Positions 10,191-18,719 of a stretch of 64,000 bases of DNA are shown here, one piece after another. Where the stretch lies: the NCBI GenBank assembly GCA_913056275.1, contig CAJXLP010000001.1, positions 240,001 to 304,000 on the forward strand, written 5' to 3'. The notes under the pieces are model-generated. The model had not been told where the DNA came from. It worked only from the letters and a program-made list of their open reading frames with translations, and searched no databases. The DNA comes from an uncultured Mycoplasmatota bacterium (GTDB taxonomy: Bacteria > Bacillota_I > Bacilli_A > Izemoplasmatales > Izemoplasmataceae). The position numbers and the translations under genes were made by a program. Position 1 is the first letter of the stretch. Every line of letters begins with the position of its first letter.

Positions 10191-11405
10191 ATGCAAGTAA
10201 CCGTCGTTTCAATCGGCCATGAATTACTCATGGGAAAAACGCTTAATCGCCATTTGGTGACCATTGCGCGGGCGTTAAAAGGCATCGGCTTATCGATCAC
10301 GGAGGGGCTCATTTTACAAGATGACCCAGTGGCCATAAAAAAAGAACTTTCACACATCGACAGTGACGTGCTGATTTTCACGGGGGGACTTGGTCCGACG
10401 CCGGATGATCTCACGAAAGAAACCGTGTGTGATTTTTTTGACATCCCCCTTGTCTTACACGAGCCATCCCTCGAACAGATCAAAGCGCAGTTTAAACGCT
10501 ACAATAAACCGATGTCCAAGACGAATTTAAAACAGGCCTATTTCCCAGAGTCCGCCACGGTCATTGAAAACCCGCAAGGGACGGCACCTGGGGCGATTTT
10601 TCATGTGCCGAATGGGCCTTGGGTGGTCTTATTACCAGGTCCACCCGTTGAACTCAATCCAATGTTACCGGTCGTCCGGCGCTTTTTCAAAGACGAATTC
10701 AAGTTAGAGATTTATGAAGATGGGTACTTAGTCGCCGGCATTGGCGAATCGGAAATGGAAGAACGACTAGAGGGCCTTTATAAAGCCCATCCAGACGTCT
10801 ACATTGCGCCCTATGCGGGGAACGGTGAGATTCAATACTTCTTCACGTCCCATTCAAAAGCCGCCTTAGACGCCGCCATGGACGCGTTTAAAGCCCGGGC
10901 ACTCCCATACATTATGGGGCCGTACCAAACGACGCTTGAAGCGTTGCTGATTAAACGCCTCACAGAGATTGAAGCGACCATTGCGGTCGCTGAATCAATG
11001 ACTGCGGGCATGGTGACGGCTAGACTTACGGATATCCCAGGGGCATCGAATGTACTCAGAGAAAGCCTGATTGTCTATTCAGATGAAGCGAAAATGAAGT
11101 ATTTGAACATTCCAGAATCCCTATTGGTTGAAAAAAGCGCCGTGTCATTAGACGTCGCCATTGCGATGGTTGAGGGATTACATACGTTAACTGGCGCCGA
11201 TTTATGTGGGTCAATTACGGGGTATGCGGGACCTGGTGCGGACGTTGATCATCCTGTTGGGACTGTTTATATGGCCGTTAAATACAAAGGTGAAGTCACT
11301 ACACGCTCCGTCACATTGCAAGGCAATCGGTCATTTATCAGAGAACGCACAACCGCCTTTTTACTTCACATGTTATTAGAGAGGGTGATGGACCGTGGGC
11401 ATTAA
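10191..11405 (+). CDS. cinA: CinA-family competence/damage-inducible protein
   Basis: CinA couples an N-terminal MoaB/MogA-like (MoCF) domain with a C-terminal nicotinamide-nucleotide amidase (PncC) domain; the family removes or recycles NMN formed by DNA ligase and is induced with competence in streptococci. The 404 residues cover both: the MoCF part holds VSIGHELLMGKTLNR and FTGGLGPTPDDLTK, the amidase part starts near TIAVAESMTAGMVTARLTD and includes GYAGPGAD. Length is typical. The ATG has a GGAGG site, and the gene overlaps the following hydrolase by 11 bases, implying coupled translation. Confidence 0.93.
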   Translation: MQVTVVSIGHELLMGKTLNRHLVTIARALKGIGLSITEGLILQDDPVAIKKELSHIDSDVLIFTGGLGPTPDDLTKETVCDFFDIPLVLHEPSLEQIKAQFKRYNKPMSKTNLKQAYFPESATVIENPQGTAPGAIFHVPNGPWVVLLPGPPVELNPMLPVVRRFFKDEFKLEIYEDGYLVAGIGESEMEERLEGLYKAHPDVYIAPYAGNGEIQYFFTSHSKAALDAAMDAFKARALPYIMGPYQTTLEALLIKRLTEIEATIAVAESMTAGMVTARLTDIPGASNVLRESLIVYSDEAKMKYLNIPESLLVEKSAVSLDVAIAMVEGLHTLTGADLCGSITGYAGPGADVDHPVGTVYMAVKYKGEVTTRSVTLQGNRSFIRERTTAFLLHMLLERVMDRGH

Positions 11406-12117
11406 CATCGAAAAAGCCACCTATGCAGGCATTCCCTATTTAACCTATGCCAACGAGACATCGAACCGGCTATTGTTTGTGCAACACGGCATTTACGGCA
11501 ATAAAGAAAAGTCACTCAACTTGCTGGGGGTGCCTTTTGCGAATGCTGGGTATACCGTCGTGGCGACGGATGCACGAATGCACGGTGAACGTGGAGAATA
11601 TCCGTTCATAGAAAAAACCCAACCGATTGGTGAAATGACCATGCCGCACATCATTCACGATACGGCGCAAGACATTATCCGCCTCTTTGAAGACCGTTTT
11701 TCACACTTTGAAACGTTTGATTATTTAGGCATATCTATGGGCGGAATTATTGGCTTTCACCTGTTAACGCTGACCCGCTCTGTTGATCAGTTTTACGGCG
11801 TGATTACGACGCCTGATTATCAATCATTGGTTGACCTTGCACACCCTAGCCACCGGGCCGAATATCCTGAGTTATCACTCAAAGCGCGGGCAAAGATGGA
11901 AGCTTTAAATCCAGCACTAAGACCCGAAGAAATGCACTATCAAGCGATTAAAATGTTTCATGGTGTGGATGATGATACTGTCCCGTTATCGGGCGTCCAG
12001 GCGTTTTATGACGCGCATGCATCAAACGCGGTTAGCTTAGAAACATTCCCCACCGATCACCATATTACAAAACCGATGTTTGAAGCCATTTTAAAACACG
12101 TTAAAGCCGCCGTATAA
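11395..12117 (+). CDS. Alpha/beta-hydrolase (YitV-like esterase)
   Basis: This 240-residue protein has an alpha/beta-hydrolase fold: the oxyanion region VQHGIYGNKEK, the nucleophile elbow GISMGG (Ser), a late Asp in HGVDDDTVP and a catalytic His in FPTDHHITKP. It resembles small bacterial esterases such as B. subtilis YitV; the substrate is unknown. The start is a GTG inside the end of cinA, with GAGGGTGAT upstream. No signal peptide, so it is probably cytoplasmic. Confidence 0.82.
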   Translation: MGINIEKATYAGIPYLTYANETSNRLLFVQHGIYGNKEKSLNLLGVPFANAGYTVVATDARMHGERGEYPFIEKTQPIGEMTMPHIIHDTAQDIIRLFEDRFSHFETFDYLGISMGGIIGFHLLTLTRSVDQFYGVITTPDYQSLVDLAHPSHRAEYPELSLKARAKMEALNPALRPEEMHYQAIKMFHGVDDDTVPLSGVQAFYDAHASNAVSLETFPTDHHITKPMFEAILKHVKAAV

Positions 12118-12126
12118 AGAGTAGCC

Positions 12127-12204
12127 TCACACCTTGAGGTGTGATATAATAACTGTCGCGTGTAAAGTCACGCTGAACAATCCTTGCTGCATCTCGCATG
12201 CAGC
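12127..12204 (+). promoter_or_regulatory. rpsF promoter and structured leader
   Basis: TATAAT at 12145-12150 follows directly on a perfect hairpin TCACACC-TTGA-GGTGTGA (12127-12144), which may be the weak end of the upstream operon or an operator; no good -35 box is visible. The transcript would start near 12157 in TCGCGTGTAAA and folds into GCGTG/CACGC (12158-12173) and GCTGCAT/ATGCAGC (12186-12204). S6:S18 complexes autoregulate rpsF leaders in many Firmicutes; the second hairpin is the candidate site. Confidence 0.55.
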
Positions 12205-12227
12205 CCATGTCCAAAAGGAGGTAAACT

Positions 12228-12515
12228 ATGCAAAAGTACGAAATTATGTACATCATTCGCCCCAATTTAGAAGACGAGCCGCGCCAAGCTCTCATTGAAG
12301 AACTCAGTGGGATTTTGACAAAACTTGATTCAAAAGTGGTTAAACTGAGCGAATGGGGCCTGCGAAATCTTGAGTACGAAATTAAAGATTTCACCAAAGG
12401 GTACTATGTCGTGTTAGATGTAGAAGCCACAGAAGCGGCGCGTGCAGAATTCGATCGCATCATTCGCATTAAAGAAGATGTGATTCGTTACCTGATTATT
12501 CGCGACGTACGCTAG
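12228..12515 (+). CDS. rpsF: 30S ribosomal protein S6
   Basis: S6 binds the central domain of 16S rRNA as a heterodimer with S18, encoded two genes downstream. The 95-residue protein starts MQKYEIMYIIRPNL, typical of the family, and includes the YEIKDFTKGYYVVLD strand. AAAAGGAGG precedes the ATG. The order rpsF-ssb-rpsR is the standard Firmicutes arrangement, and the hairpin-rich leader fits feedback control by S6:S18. Confidence 0.97.
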   Translation: MQKYEIMYIIRPNLEDEPRQALIEELSGILTKLDSKVVKLSEWGLRNLEYEIKDFTKGYYVVLDVEATEAARAEFDRIIRIKEDVIRYLIIRDVR

Positions 12516-12525
12516 GAGGCAACGC

Positions 12526-12978
12526 ATGATTAATCGAGTCGTTCTCGTCGGCCGCTTAACACGCGATCCCGAACTGAGAAGAACCAGCAATGATATCCCT
12601 GTGGTATCGTTTACCGTGGCGGTTAACCGCCCGTATGCGAAAGCTGACAGTGATCAACAAGCAGATTTCATCAATTGTAGCGCTTGGCGCCGGCAAGCTG
12701 AAACGGTCAATCAATATTTGTCCAAAGGCAGCTTAGTGGGAGTCGAAGGGCGCATTCAAACCCGCAACTATGAAGATGCCAATGGCAATAAACGGACCGC
12801 GACCGATGTCGTCGCCGATTCCGTCCAATTTTTAGAGCCCAAAGGGTCGAGTGGCGGAGCTTCACGGCCGCAAAATAGTCCCTATGACTATCAATCGAAT
12901 GCCAACGCATCTGCGGACCCAAAACCGTACAAAGAAGAACCGATCATCGATATTCCCGATGATGATCTACCCTTTTAA
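12526..12978 (+). CDS. ssb: Single-stranded DNA-binding protein
   Basis: SSB coats single-stranded DNA during replication, repair and recombination and recruits partners through its C-terminal tip. The 150-residue protein has an N-terminal OB fold ([20 protein letters not shown] to about residue 110), a short disordered linker and the conserved acidic tip DIPDDDLPF. It lies 10 bases after rpsF with a TAGGAGG site, and 11 bases before rpsR. Confidence 0.97.
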   Translation: MINRVVLVGRLTRDPELRRTSNDIPVVSFTVAVNRPYAKADSDQQADFINCSAWRRQAETVNQYLSKGSLVGVEGRIQTRNYEDANGNKRTATDVVADSVQFLEPKGSSGGASRPQNSPYDYQSNANASADPKPYKEEPIIDIPDDDLPF

Positions 12979-12989
12979 GGAGGATACAT

Positions 12990-13223
12990 ATGCCGAGAAA
13001 TCAAGGTTTCCGTAAGCGTCGTAAAAAAACATGTTTCTTCACGGAAAATAAAATTACATACATCGACTACAAAGATGTTGAATTGTTAAAACGTTTCATT
13101 TCTGACCGTGGAAAAATTTTACCAAGACGGGTGACAGGCACCAAAGCTGGCTATCAAAAAGATTTAGCGATCGCCATCAAACGCGCCCGCCATATGGCAT
13201 TATTACCATTTGTTAAAGACTAA
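12990..13223 (+). CDS. rpsR: 30S ribosomal protein S18
   Basis: S18 pairs with S6 on the 30S platform. At 77 residues it has the usual length; [23 protein letters not shown] and the helical [11 protein letters not shown] region are characteristic. It is the last gene of the rpsF operon and is followed by a terminator shared with the convergent kinase gene. Confidence 0.97.
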   Translation: MPRNQGFRKRRKKTCFFTENKITYIDYKDVELLKRFISDRGKILPRRVTGTKAGYQKDLAIAIKRARHMALLPFVKD

Positions 13224-13226
13224 TTG

Positions 13227-13264
13227 AAAGCCCCTTACAGACGTTCTGTAAGGGGCTTTTTTTT
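13227..13264. terminator. Bidirectional terminator between rpsR and the PfkB kinase gene
   Basis: A 14-bp perfect stem AAAGCCCCTTACAG / CTGTAAGGGGCTTT with loop ACGTT is flanked by A and T tracts, so it works on both strands. The stop codon of the minus-strand kinase lies inside the stem (13235-13237). Confidence 0.93.
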
Positions 13265-14095
13265 CGGCATAAGTTGATCGGACAAGACGACGTCTTTGGC
13301 AATTTCCATGGCTTTTTTGATGGCATCGGGCAGTGAAAACTCTTGCTGGAAATGCCAAAGTGCCGTAGCAAATCCATCGCCCGCTCCATCGGAATCGATG
13401 GGGACGACGACCTGGGCGGGCAGAAATGTTTGACAGTCTTTTCCGTCATACCAAGTCACCCCTTTTTCCGCATGCGTCATGACCACGGTACGGGCCGATT
13501 TCACAAGTTTTCGACCGAGCCAATCTTGCGTATGTTTGGACATATGAGCGCCTGATAATGTCAGGCTATGAGCCTTATTAATGTAAGGAAGCATGAACGG
13601 ATTTTCGCCGTCGTAATCATGCAAGTCTACCCAAATATTTGGATGCTCAATCGCACTGACCCACGGTTCAAAGGCCCCCGAAAGCTCTAAAAATAAGACG
13701 TCTGTTTCTTTAATGAGTAATATGACGTCACTCGGTAAAGCCTTATGAGGCGTCAGACCAGGGGTCGTAAAAATACTGATTCGATCATCATGGGGGGCTA
13801 AGAGATTTGTGTGTTGCACGGTAACATCTTGCGGATGGTTTGGCGGTATCCAATGGGGTGTCACCGACGTATTTTGAAAAAATGCCCGAATCATCTGTCC
13901 AGCGTCGTCATTCGCAATGGTCGATACGAGGGTAACGTCATGGCCTAAGTAATCAAGATTCAGCGCTTTACCTGCCGCACTTCCGCCGACACGTCGTTTG
14001 ACCGTGTCGGCGAAATGGGTGGTTTGAGCAGTGATTGATTGGCTGAGGTGAATCACCGTATCGATGCTCACATCCCCAATTACGAGGGTTTTCAT
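13235..14095 (-). CDS. PfkB-family carbohydrate/nucleoside kinase
   Basis: The 286-residue protein is a ribokinase-fold (PfkB) kinase: GGSAAGKALNLDYLGH is the substrate-side motif and DSDGAGDGFATAL is the C-terminal signature with the catalytic Asp and anion hole. The exact substrate is not readable from motifs. Its start overlaps the stop of a YhhQ-type queuosine-precursor transporter by four bases, so the two are translated together. In Clostridioides difficile a PfkB-type kinase, QueK, phosphorylates queuosine as part of salvage, which makes a queuosine or other nucleoside kinase a reasonable inference; a sugar kinase is the alternative. Confidence 0.8.
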   Translation of the reverse strand: MKTLVIGDVSIDTVIHLSQSITAQTTHFADTVKRRVGGSAAGKALNLDYLGHDVTLVSTIANDDAGQMIRAFFQNTSVTPHWIPPNHPQDVTVQHTNLLAPHDDRISIFTTPGLTPHKALPSDVILLIKETDVLFLELSGAFEPWVSAIEHPNIWVDLHDYDGENPFMLPYINKAHSLTLSGAHMSKHTQDWLGRKLVKSARTVVMTHAEKGVTWYDGKDCQTFLPAQVVVPIDSDGAGDGFATALWHFQQEFSLPDAIKKAMEIAKDVVLSDQLMPKKKPLTERL

Positions 14096-14769
14096 TGAGC
14101 TGATTTCGGGGTAATGGATTTAATCCAGTAAATAAACGGTGTATCGATGAGGGCAACAAATAATTTAATGAGGTAAGTTGTGATAAAGATGTCAAAGACA
14201 ATGGCAAATTCGAAAACGCCTAAGAAAGCGATGGGGACGAAAATAACGGTATCAATCAATTGTGAGGTGGCGGTTGAAAATATATTTCGCACGTATAGTT
14301 TCCCATCATCTGGAGATTTTTTCTTAATGTATTGGAACAAGTAAACATCCAACCATTGAGAGAGCAAGTAAGCAATTATACTCCCAAGTGCAATCCGTGG
14401 AATCAATCCGAATATGACGCTAAGTGCATCGTGGACATCCCCAGACTGCGGGGTAAAGAGTAAACTCATCTGCATGACTAAAACAAAAAACAAGAGGCTT
14501 ACAAATCCGATAATGACGGCTTTTTTGGCTTCTTTGATTCCGTATTTTTCACTAATCGCATCGGTGGCTAAGAAGATCGAGCCATAGGCAATGTTGCCAA
14601 GAGTCGCGGTTAAGCCGAAGAATTCGATGGTTTTTGTGACTTGAATATTGGCGATGACCGCATTCATGGCAATCCAGGCAAACAGTCCTGTTAACCCAAA
14701 ATATTTATATACAAAGCCAAGTGCAGTAAAGTTTACAAGCGCCAGCGCAATCCATAATAATTCATTCAT
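14092..14769 (-). CDS. Queuosine precursor transporter (YhhQ/VUT_1 family)
   Basis: This 225-residue integral membrane protein has about six hydrophobic segments and the family motif LATDAISEKYG. YhhQ-type proteins import the queuosine precursors preQ0 or preQ1, or queuine/queuosine, used to modify the wobble base of GUN-anticodon tRNAs. It is the first gene of a two-gene minus-strand unit with a PfkB kinase. GTGAGGT precedes its ATG. It is divergent from gdpP-rplI with an 86-base gap. No preQ1 riboswitch is evident in that gap. No queuosine synthesis genes are in the window. Confidence 0.85.
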   Translation of the reverse strand: MNELLWIALALVNFTALGFVYKYFGLTGLFAWIAMNAVIANIQVTKTIEFFGLTATLGNIAYGSIFLATDAISEKYGIKEAKKAVIIGFVSLLFFVLVMQMSLLFTPQSGDVHDALSVIFGLIPRIALGSIIAYLLSQWLDVYLFQYIKKKSPDDGKLYVRNIFSTATSQLIDTVIFVPIAFLGVFEFAIVFDIFITTYLIKLFVALIDTPFIYWIKSITPKSAQ

Positions 14770-14822
14770 GGTCGTACCTCACTTCTATCTAGGTTCACCC
14801 AATTTGAGCGTCATCACTATGA

Positions 14823-14828
14823 TATAAT
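14823..14828 (+). promoter_or_regulatory. -10 box of the gdpP-rplI-dnaB promoter
   Basis: TATAAT stands 27 bases before the gdpP ATG, with an ACGAGGAAAG ribosome site between. No convincing -35 box at 16-18 bases is visible (TTGAGC at 14804 is too near). Confidence 0.55.
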
Positions 14829-14855
14829 AAACCCACTCAAAATCACGAGGAAAGT

Positions 14856-17276
14856 ATGAAAAAAATCACGAATATTTTCATTGGTCTAATCAGTCTATCG
14901 CTTTTAGCCGTGGGCATCGTCTATCGCGATGAACCCGTCTTTTTTTGGACACTTTCGACCAATGCGGTTGTGATTTTCCTGATGTTATTCGCCATGCAAG
15001 CCTTGTCAAAGAATCAAGCGACCAAAGTGCGTCGCTTGGAAAATCGATTGTTAACGAAAGACAAGCAAATCCGGCAAAAAAAAGAGATTGAATCGCACAT
15101 CCTTTATTACCATAGTATCGGCGTATTATTGTTAGAAAACGAAGATACCATCGTCTATTCAAATAAAATCATAAACGATTTATTTGGGATGACCCTCCAA
15201 GGGAAGCAACTTGAACTGATTCACCCTGCGTTGTATGAAGGGATTAAACGCCACCCCGAAACGCGGCCTGTTGTTTTAATTAATTCCCAACAATTTGAAG
15301 TGGCCTACGTCCCCACCCGAAAAACGGTCTATTTATCACCGGTTACTGAACGCGAATTATTGCGTCAAAAAACCATCGACGAAACCCCGTTTATTGGGTA
15401 TTTTCAATTCGATCAAATCGAAGAAACGTTGGATGCGCTTGATCGGCAAGAGCGAAACGCATTGTTGAATGAAATGCTTGGGTCGATTGAAACGTGGGCC
15501 AAACCGTTTCATTTTCAAGTGGTCGCGTTAAATGAGCGAATCACGCTTGTCATGGGATACCGCAAAGAACTTAAAAAAGCGATGGATGAAGACTTTAGTT
15601 TTCTCAAAGATTTGGCTGAAATTGGTCAGCAACGTGAATTGATTTTGACGGTCAGTGGGGGCATCGCCCTCGCCTCAATTCCATTTGATGAACTCTCCGA
15701 TATCGCCGACCAAGCGATGAATACAGCCGTCACCCGTGGGGGCGATCAAATCGTTTTAAACGAAGAGGGTGAAACGCTCAAATATTACGGAGGGAATCCC
15801 CAAAACCACGAGAAAAGAACGCGTATCGCAGCGCGTATCCATGCGCAAAAACTGTCACGTTTGATGGACCAAGTCGACGATGTGTTCATCGCTCCGCACC
15901 AACACGCCGATACCGATGCAATTGGAGCTTCCATTGGGATTTTAAAAATGGCGGAGGCGATGAATAAAAAAGTAAAAATTCTCCTTGATCCGTATGATGT
16001 TACTGAAAGCGTTAAAAAAATCCTCGCACTGATGGATGATACGAGTCCTTTAAAAAATGCGTTTACGACGCCGTACGAGGCGATGGCCGGTAGTCATCAT
16101 GATTCCTTACTGATTTTAGTGGATCACCACTCGGAGGGTCAACTGCTCTCCACCAAACTCATTCAAACCTTCCAACGGTACGCGATCATTGATCATCACC
16201 GCTTACTCGATGATGCGCTGACCAATGGCCAGTTTATGTACTTAGAGCCGTACGCGTCATCGACCAGTGAATTGGTCGTCGAAATGATCAAAGTATTTCA
16301 ACCGAGTACCGGGCTTTCGCCCTTAGAAGCTACCATTATGTTGTCGGGGATTATTGTTGATACGAATAATTTCTTACACCGCACGGGCTCTAGAACTTAT
16401 GAGGCGGCCGGCTTACTAAGAGCGTACGGGGCCGACTCGCTAAAAATCAACAACATTTTAAGAGAGTCAGCGGATGTGGTACAGTTAAAGGCCAAGTATG
16501 TGGCCAGTGCAGAAGTCTTCTTGGGACGATTTTCCATGGTGGTCATCCCCAATCACGAAATCATTGACCGGACGATGCTTGCGAAAATCGCCGATGATCA
16601 ACTGAAGATTAGCCACATTGAAGCAAGTTTTACAATTGGCCGGCTTAACGATAAAATAATAGGCATTAGTGCGCGTAGCGTCGATCGTTTCAACGTCCAA
16701 GAAATGATGGAACAAATGGGCGGTGGCGGTCATTTAAATAATGCGGCGACCCAAATTGAGGCACCGCATGTCAAAGATGTCAAAGCGCAAGTCATTCAAG
16801 CACTCGATGCATTTGATAAAGAAGGTGAAACAATGAAAGTGATTCTCCTTAAAGATGTGAAAAACAAAGGCAAAAAAGACGAAGTCATTGACGTCGCGGC
16901 CGGCTATGGCAATTATTTGGTGAGTTCCAATCTTGCAAAGCCCGCAAGTGATGAAAATTTAGATGCTTTAAAAGCGGCTCAGGCGGAACGTAAAGAGGCA
17001 GAAATCAAAGCCCTTGCAGACGCTAAAGCACTCAAAGAACGCATTCAATTTAGAGCCGTTAAGCTCCCTTTAAAAGTGGGCGATAGCGGTAAATTATTTG
17101 CCAAAGTCAACACTAAAATGATTGCCGATGCCTTTCAAGATCAACACGATTTAAGCCTCGATAAACGGAAGATTCAATTGTCCCAAAAAATTGACGCACT
17201 GGGCACGTATAAAGTGGACATTAAACTGCATAAAGATGTCAGTGCAACCTTTGAAGTGATGGTAACTGAAGAATGA
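14856..17276 (+). CDS. gdpP-rplI: Fused cyclic-di-AMP phosphodiesterase GdpP and ribosomal protein L9
   Basis: One uninterrupted frame of 806 residues encodes GdpP (about 1-659, the length of B. subtilis GdpP) followed directly by L9 (660-806, normal size). GdpP is a membrane enzyme that hydrolyses c-di-AMP: two N-terminal membrane helices (about 8-45), a PAS-like domain, a degenerate GGDEF domain without the GGDEF motif, then DHH (HADTDAIG near 348-355, IDHHR at about 445) and DHHA1 with GGGGH (about 621-625). L9 starts MKVILLKDVKNKGKK with the usual two lobes. In Bacillus the two genes are adjacent in this order before dnaB. An internal ATG with its own ribosome site (16821-16835) could give free L9. 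NCBI-style names for such bifunctional proteins exist in related bacteria, as I recall. Confidence 0.93.
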   Translation: MKKITNIFIGLISLSLLAVGIVYRDEPVFFWTLSTNAVVIFLMLFAMQALSKNQATKVRRLENRLLTKDKQIRQKKEIESHILYYHSIGVLLLENEDTIVYSNKIINDLFGMTLQGKQLELIHPALYEGIKRHPETRPVVLINSQQFEVAYVPTRKTVYLSPVTERELLRQKTIDETPFIGYFQFDQIEETLDALDRQERNALLNEMLGSIETWAKPFHFQVVALNERITLVMGYRKELKKAMDEDFSFLKDLAEIGQQRELILTVSGGIALASIPFDELSDIADQAMNTAVTRGGDQIVLNEEGETLKYYGGNPQNHEKRTRIAARIHAQKLSRLMDQVDDVFIAPHQHADTDAIGASIGILKMAEAMNKKVKILLDPYDVTESVKKILALMDDTSPLKNAFTTPYEAMAGSHHDSLLILVDHHSEGQLLSTKLIQTFQRYAIIDHHRLLDDALTNGQFMYLEPYASSTSELVVEMIKVFQPSTGLSPLEATIMLSGIIVDTNNFLHRTGSRTYEAAGLLRAYGADSLKINNILRESADVVQLKAKYVASAEVFLGRFSMVVIPNHEIIDRTMLAKIADDQLKISHIEASFTIGRLNDKIIGISARSVDRFNVQEMMEQMGGGGHLNNAATQIEAPHVKDVKAQVIQALDAFDKEGETMKVILLKDVKNKGKKDEVIDVAAGYGNYLVSSNLAKPASDENLDALKAAQAERKEAEIKALADAKALKERIQFRAVKLPLKVGDSGKLFAKVNTKMIADAFQDQHDLSLDKRKIQLSQKIDALGTYKVDIKLHKDVSATFEVMVTEE
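16821..16835 (+). promoter_or_regulatory. Internal ribosome binding site and ATG for free L9
   Basis: Within gdpP-rplI, AAGGTG at 16822-16827 is five bases before ATG 16833, which is in frame and is exactly the natural N terminus of L9. This would let the ribosome initiate L9 separately from the fusion. A stop codon between the two parts is absent. Confidence 0.6.
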
Positions 17277-18634
17277 TGGAAAACCGTACTCCGCCCCAAT
17301 CTGAACAATCCGAACAAGCCGTATTAGGGGCGATATTTCTCGATGAATCAGTCATAAAAACACTCGTCGACAAATTGTCGATTGAGGATTTTTATGTCTT
17401 ACGCCACCGCATCATTTTTGAAGCGATGGTGGACATGTTTGAGTCGGGGATTAAAATTGATTACCGGACGTTGCCGGATTATTTAGCCACCCGCGAATTA
17501 CTCGCTTCAGCCGGTGGTGAAGATTATATTTTTGCACTCTCTGATACGACCCCTTCGGTGGCGAACTTAGAGTACTACATCGACATCGTCAAAGATAAAT
17601 CAATCATTCGTCAGATGATTGAAACGACCAAACAAATTGCCGATGATGGGTTTAAAGCGTCCGATATGGCCAGTTTTATTGACGATGCAGAAAAACGAGT
17701 CTTTGACGTTGCCTCATCAAGACGAACCAGTGGCTTTGTGAAAATTGCCAATATTACCGAAGACGTGATTGCAAAAACCGAAGCAGCCAAGCAAGCTGAT
17801 GGGCACATTACGGGGTTAGACACGGGATTTGAAGCACTCAATGAATACACACTCGGGTTGCAAGATGAAGAGCTATACATCATCGCCGGACGTCCGTCGA
17901 TGGGGAAATCAGCCTTCGCGTTAAATGTGGCAACCAACGTGACCAAAGCCAATCCCGATGCGCATGTCGCCATCTTTTCTTTGGAGATGGGTGTGGAACA
18001 ATTGGTCGGTCGGATGCTATCCAGCGAAGCCCGCGTATTGTCGCAAAAAATTAAAATGGGAAACTTATCAACCGCCGAGTGGGAACAATTATCACTCGCC
18101 TCAACCAAACTGTCTAAGCTCAACATCTTATTCGATGATTCAGGCACCGTAAAAGTCACAGATTTGCGCCAGAAATGTCGGAAATTAGCCCAAGAAGGCC
18201 GGCTTGATTTAGTCGTCATCGATTACTTGCAACTGCTCAGTGCCTCACGGCCAAATCCTAACCGTGTCCAAGAAGTCTCAGAAATCTCTAGAACGCTTAA
18301 AGAAATGGCAAGAGAACTGAAAATACCAGTCATCGCCTTATCTCAGCTATCTAGAAATGTCGAAAACCGTACCGATAAACGTCCGATTATGGCCGATTTG
18401 AGAGAATCAGGCTCGATTGAACAAGACGCCGATGTCATTTTCTTCTTATACCGTGATGACTATTACAATCAAGAGTCGCAGTACCCAGATCAAGTGGACG
18501 TCATTATTGCGAAAAACCGTTCAGGGGCCACCACCAACGAAGGGATTCCTTTACTCTTCAAGAAAGCCTATAGCTCCTTTAAAACATTGAAACGGTCCGT
18601 TCCTGCATCGGATACAATTCCTGATATTACGTAA
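17273..18634 (+). CDS. dnaB: Replicative DNA helicase DnaB
   Basis: The hexameric helicase unwinds DNA at the replication fork (called DnaC in B. subtilis). It has 453 residues: an N-terminal DnaG-interacting domain starting PPQSEQSEQAVLGAIFLDE, then a RecA-like domain with Walker A GRPSMGKSAFALN, Walker B LVVIDYLQLL and the arginine-finger region. No intein is present. Its ATG overlaps the rplI stop (ATGATGG at 17273), so translation is coupled; a second ATG at 17276 is possible. A terminator follows. Confidence 0.96.
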   Translation: MMENRTPPQSEQSEQAVLGAIFLDESVIKTLVDKLSIEDFYVLRHRIIFEAMVDMFESGIKIDYRTLPDYLATRELLASAGGEDYIFALSDTTPSVANLEYYIDIVKDKSIIRQMIETTKQIADDGFKASDMASFIDDAEKRVFDVASSRRTSGFVKIANITEDVIAKTEAAKQADGHITGLDTGFEALNEYTLGLQDEELYIIAGRPSMGKSAFALNVATNVTKANPDAHVAIFSLEMGVEQLVGRMLSSEARVLSQKIKMGNLSTAEWEQLSLASTKLSKLNILFDDSGTVKVTDLRQKCRKLAQEGRLDLVVIDYLQLLSASRPNPNRVQEVSEISRTLKEMARELKIPVIALSQLSRNVENRTDKRPIMADLRESGSIEQDADVIFFLYRDDYYNQESQYPDQVDVIIAKNRSGATTNEGIPLLFKKAYSSFKTLKRSVPASDTIPDIT

Positions 18635-18635
18635 T

Positions 18636-18659
18636 GCGCGCCCCTGGGCGTGCTTTTTT
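18636..18659 (+). terminator. Rho-independent terminator after dnaB
   Basis: GCGCGCC-CCTG-GGCGTGC stem followed by six T residues. Confidence 0.88.
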
Positions 18660-18667
18660 CTGGATGT

Positions 18668-18696
18668 TTGATAAAACAAAAGTCCTATACTATAAT
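18668..18696 (+). promoter_or_regulatory. Promoter of prfA-prmC-topA
   Basis: TTGATA at 18668-18673 and TATAAT at 18691-18696 with a 17-base spacer, just after the dnaB terminator. The leader is about 17 bases and carries GAGGTG. Confidence 0.85.
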
Positions 18697-18719
18697 AGTG
18701 CGGAAACTGAGGTGAAACT

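Noticed and set aside
14770..14855. preQ1 riboswitch before the queuosine transporter
   Set aside because: The gap lacks the preQ1-I core and is only 86 bases shared with the divergent gdpP promoter.
16830..16835. gdpP-rplI fusion as a sequencing error
   Set aside because: The frame is clean on both sides, both parts have full family lengths, and the join sits exactly at the L9 start; it cannot be fully excluded without reads, so it is kept as a finding.
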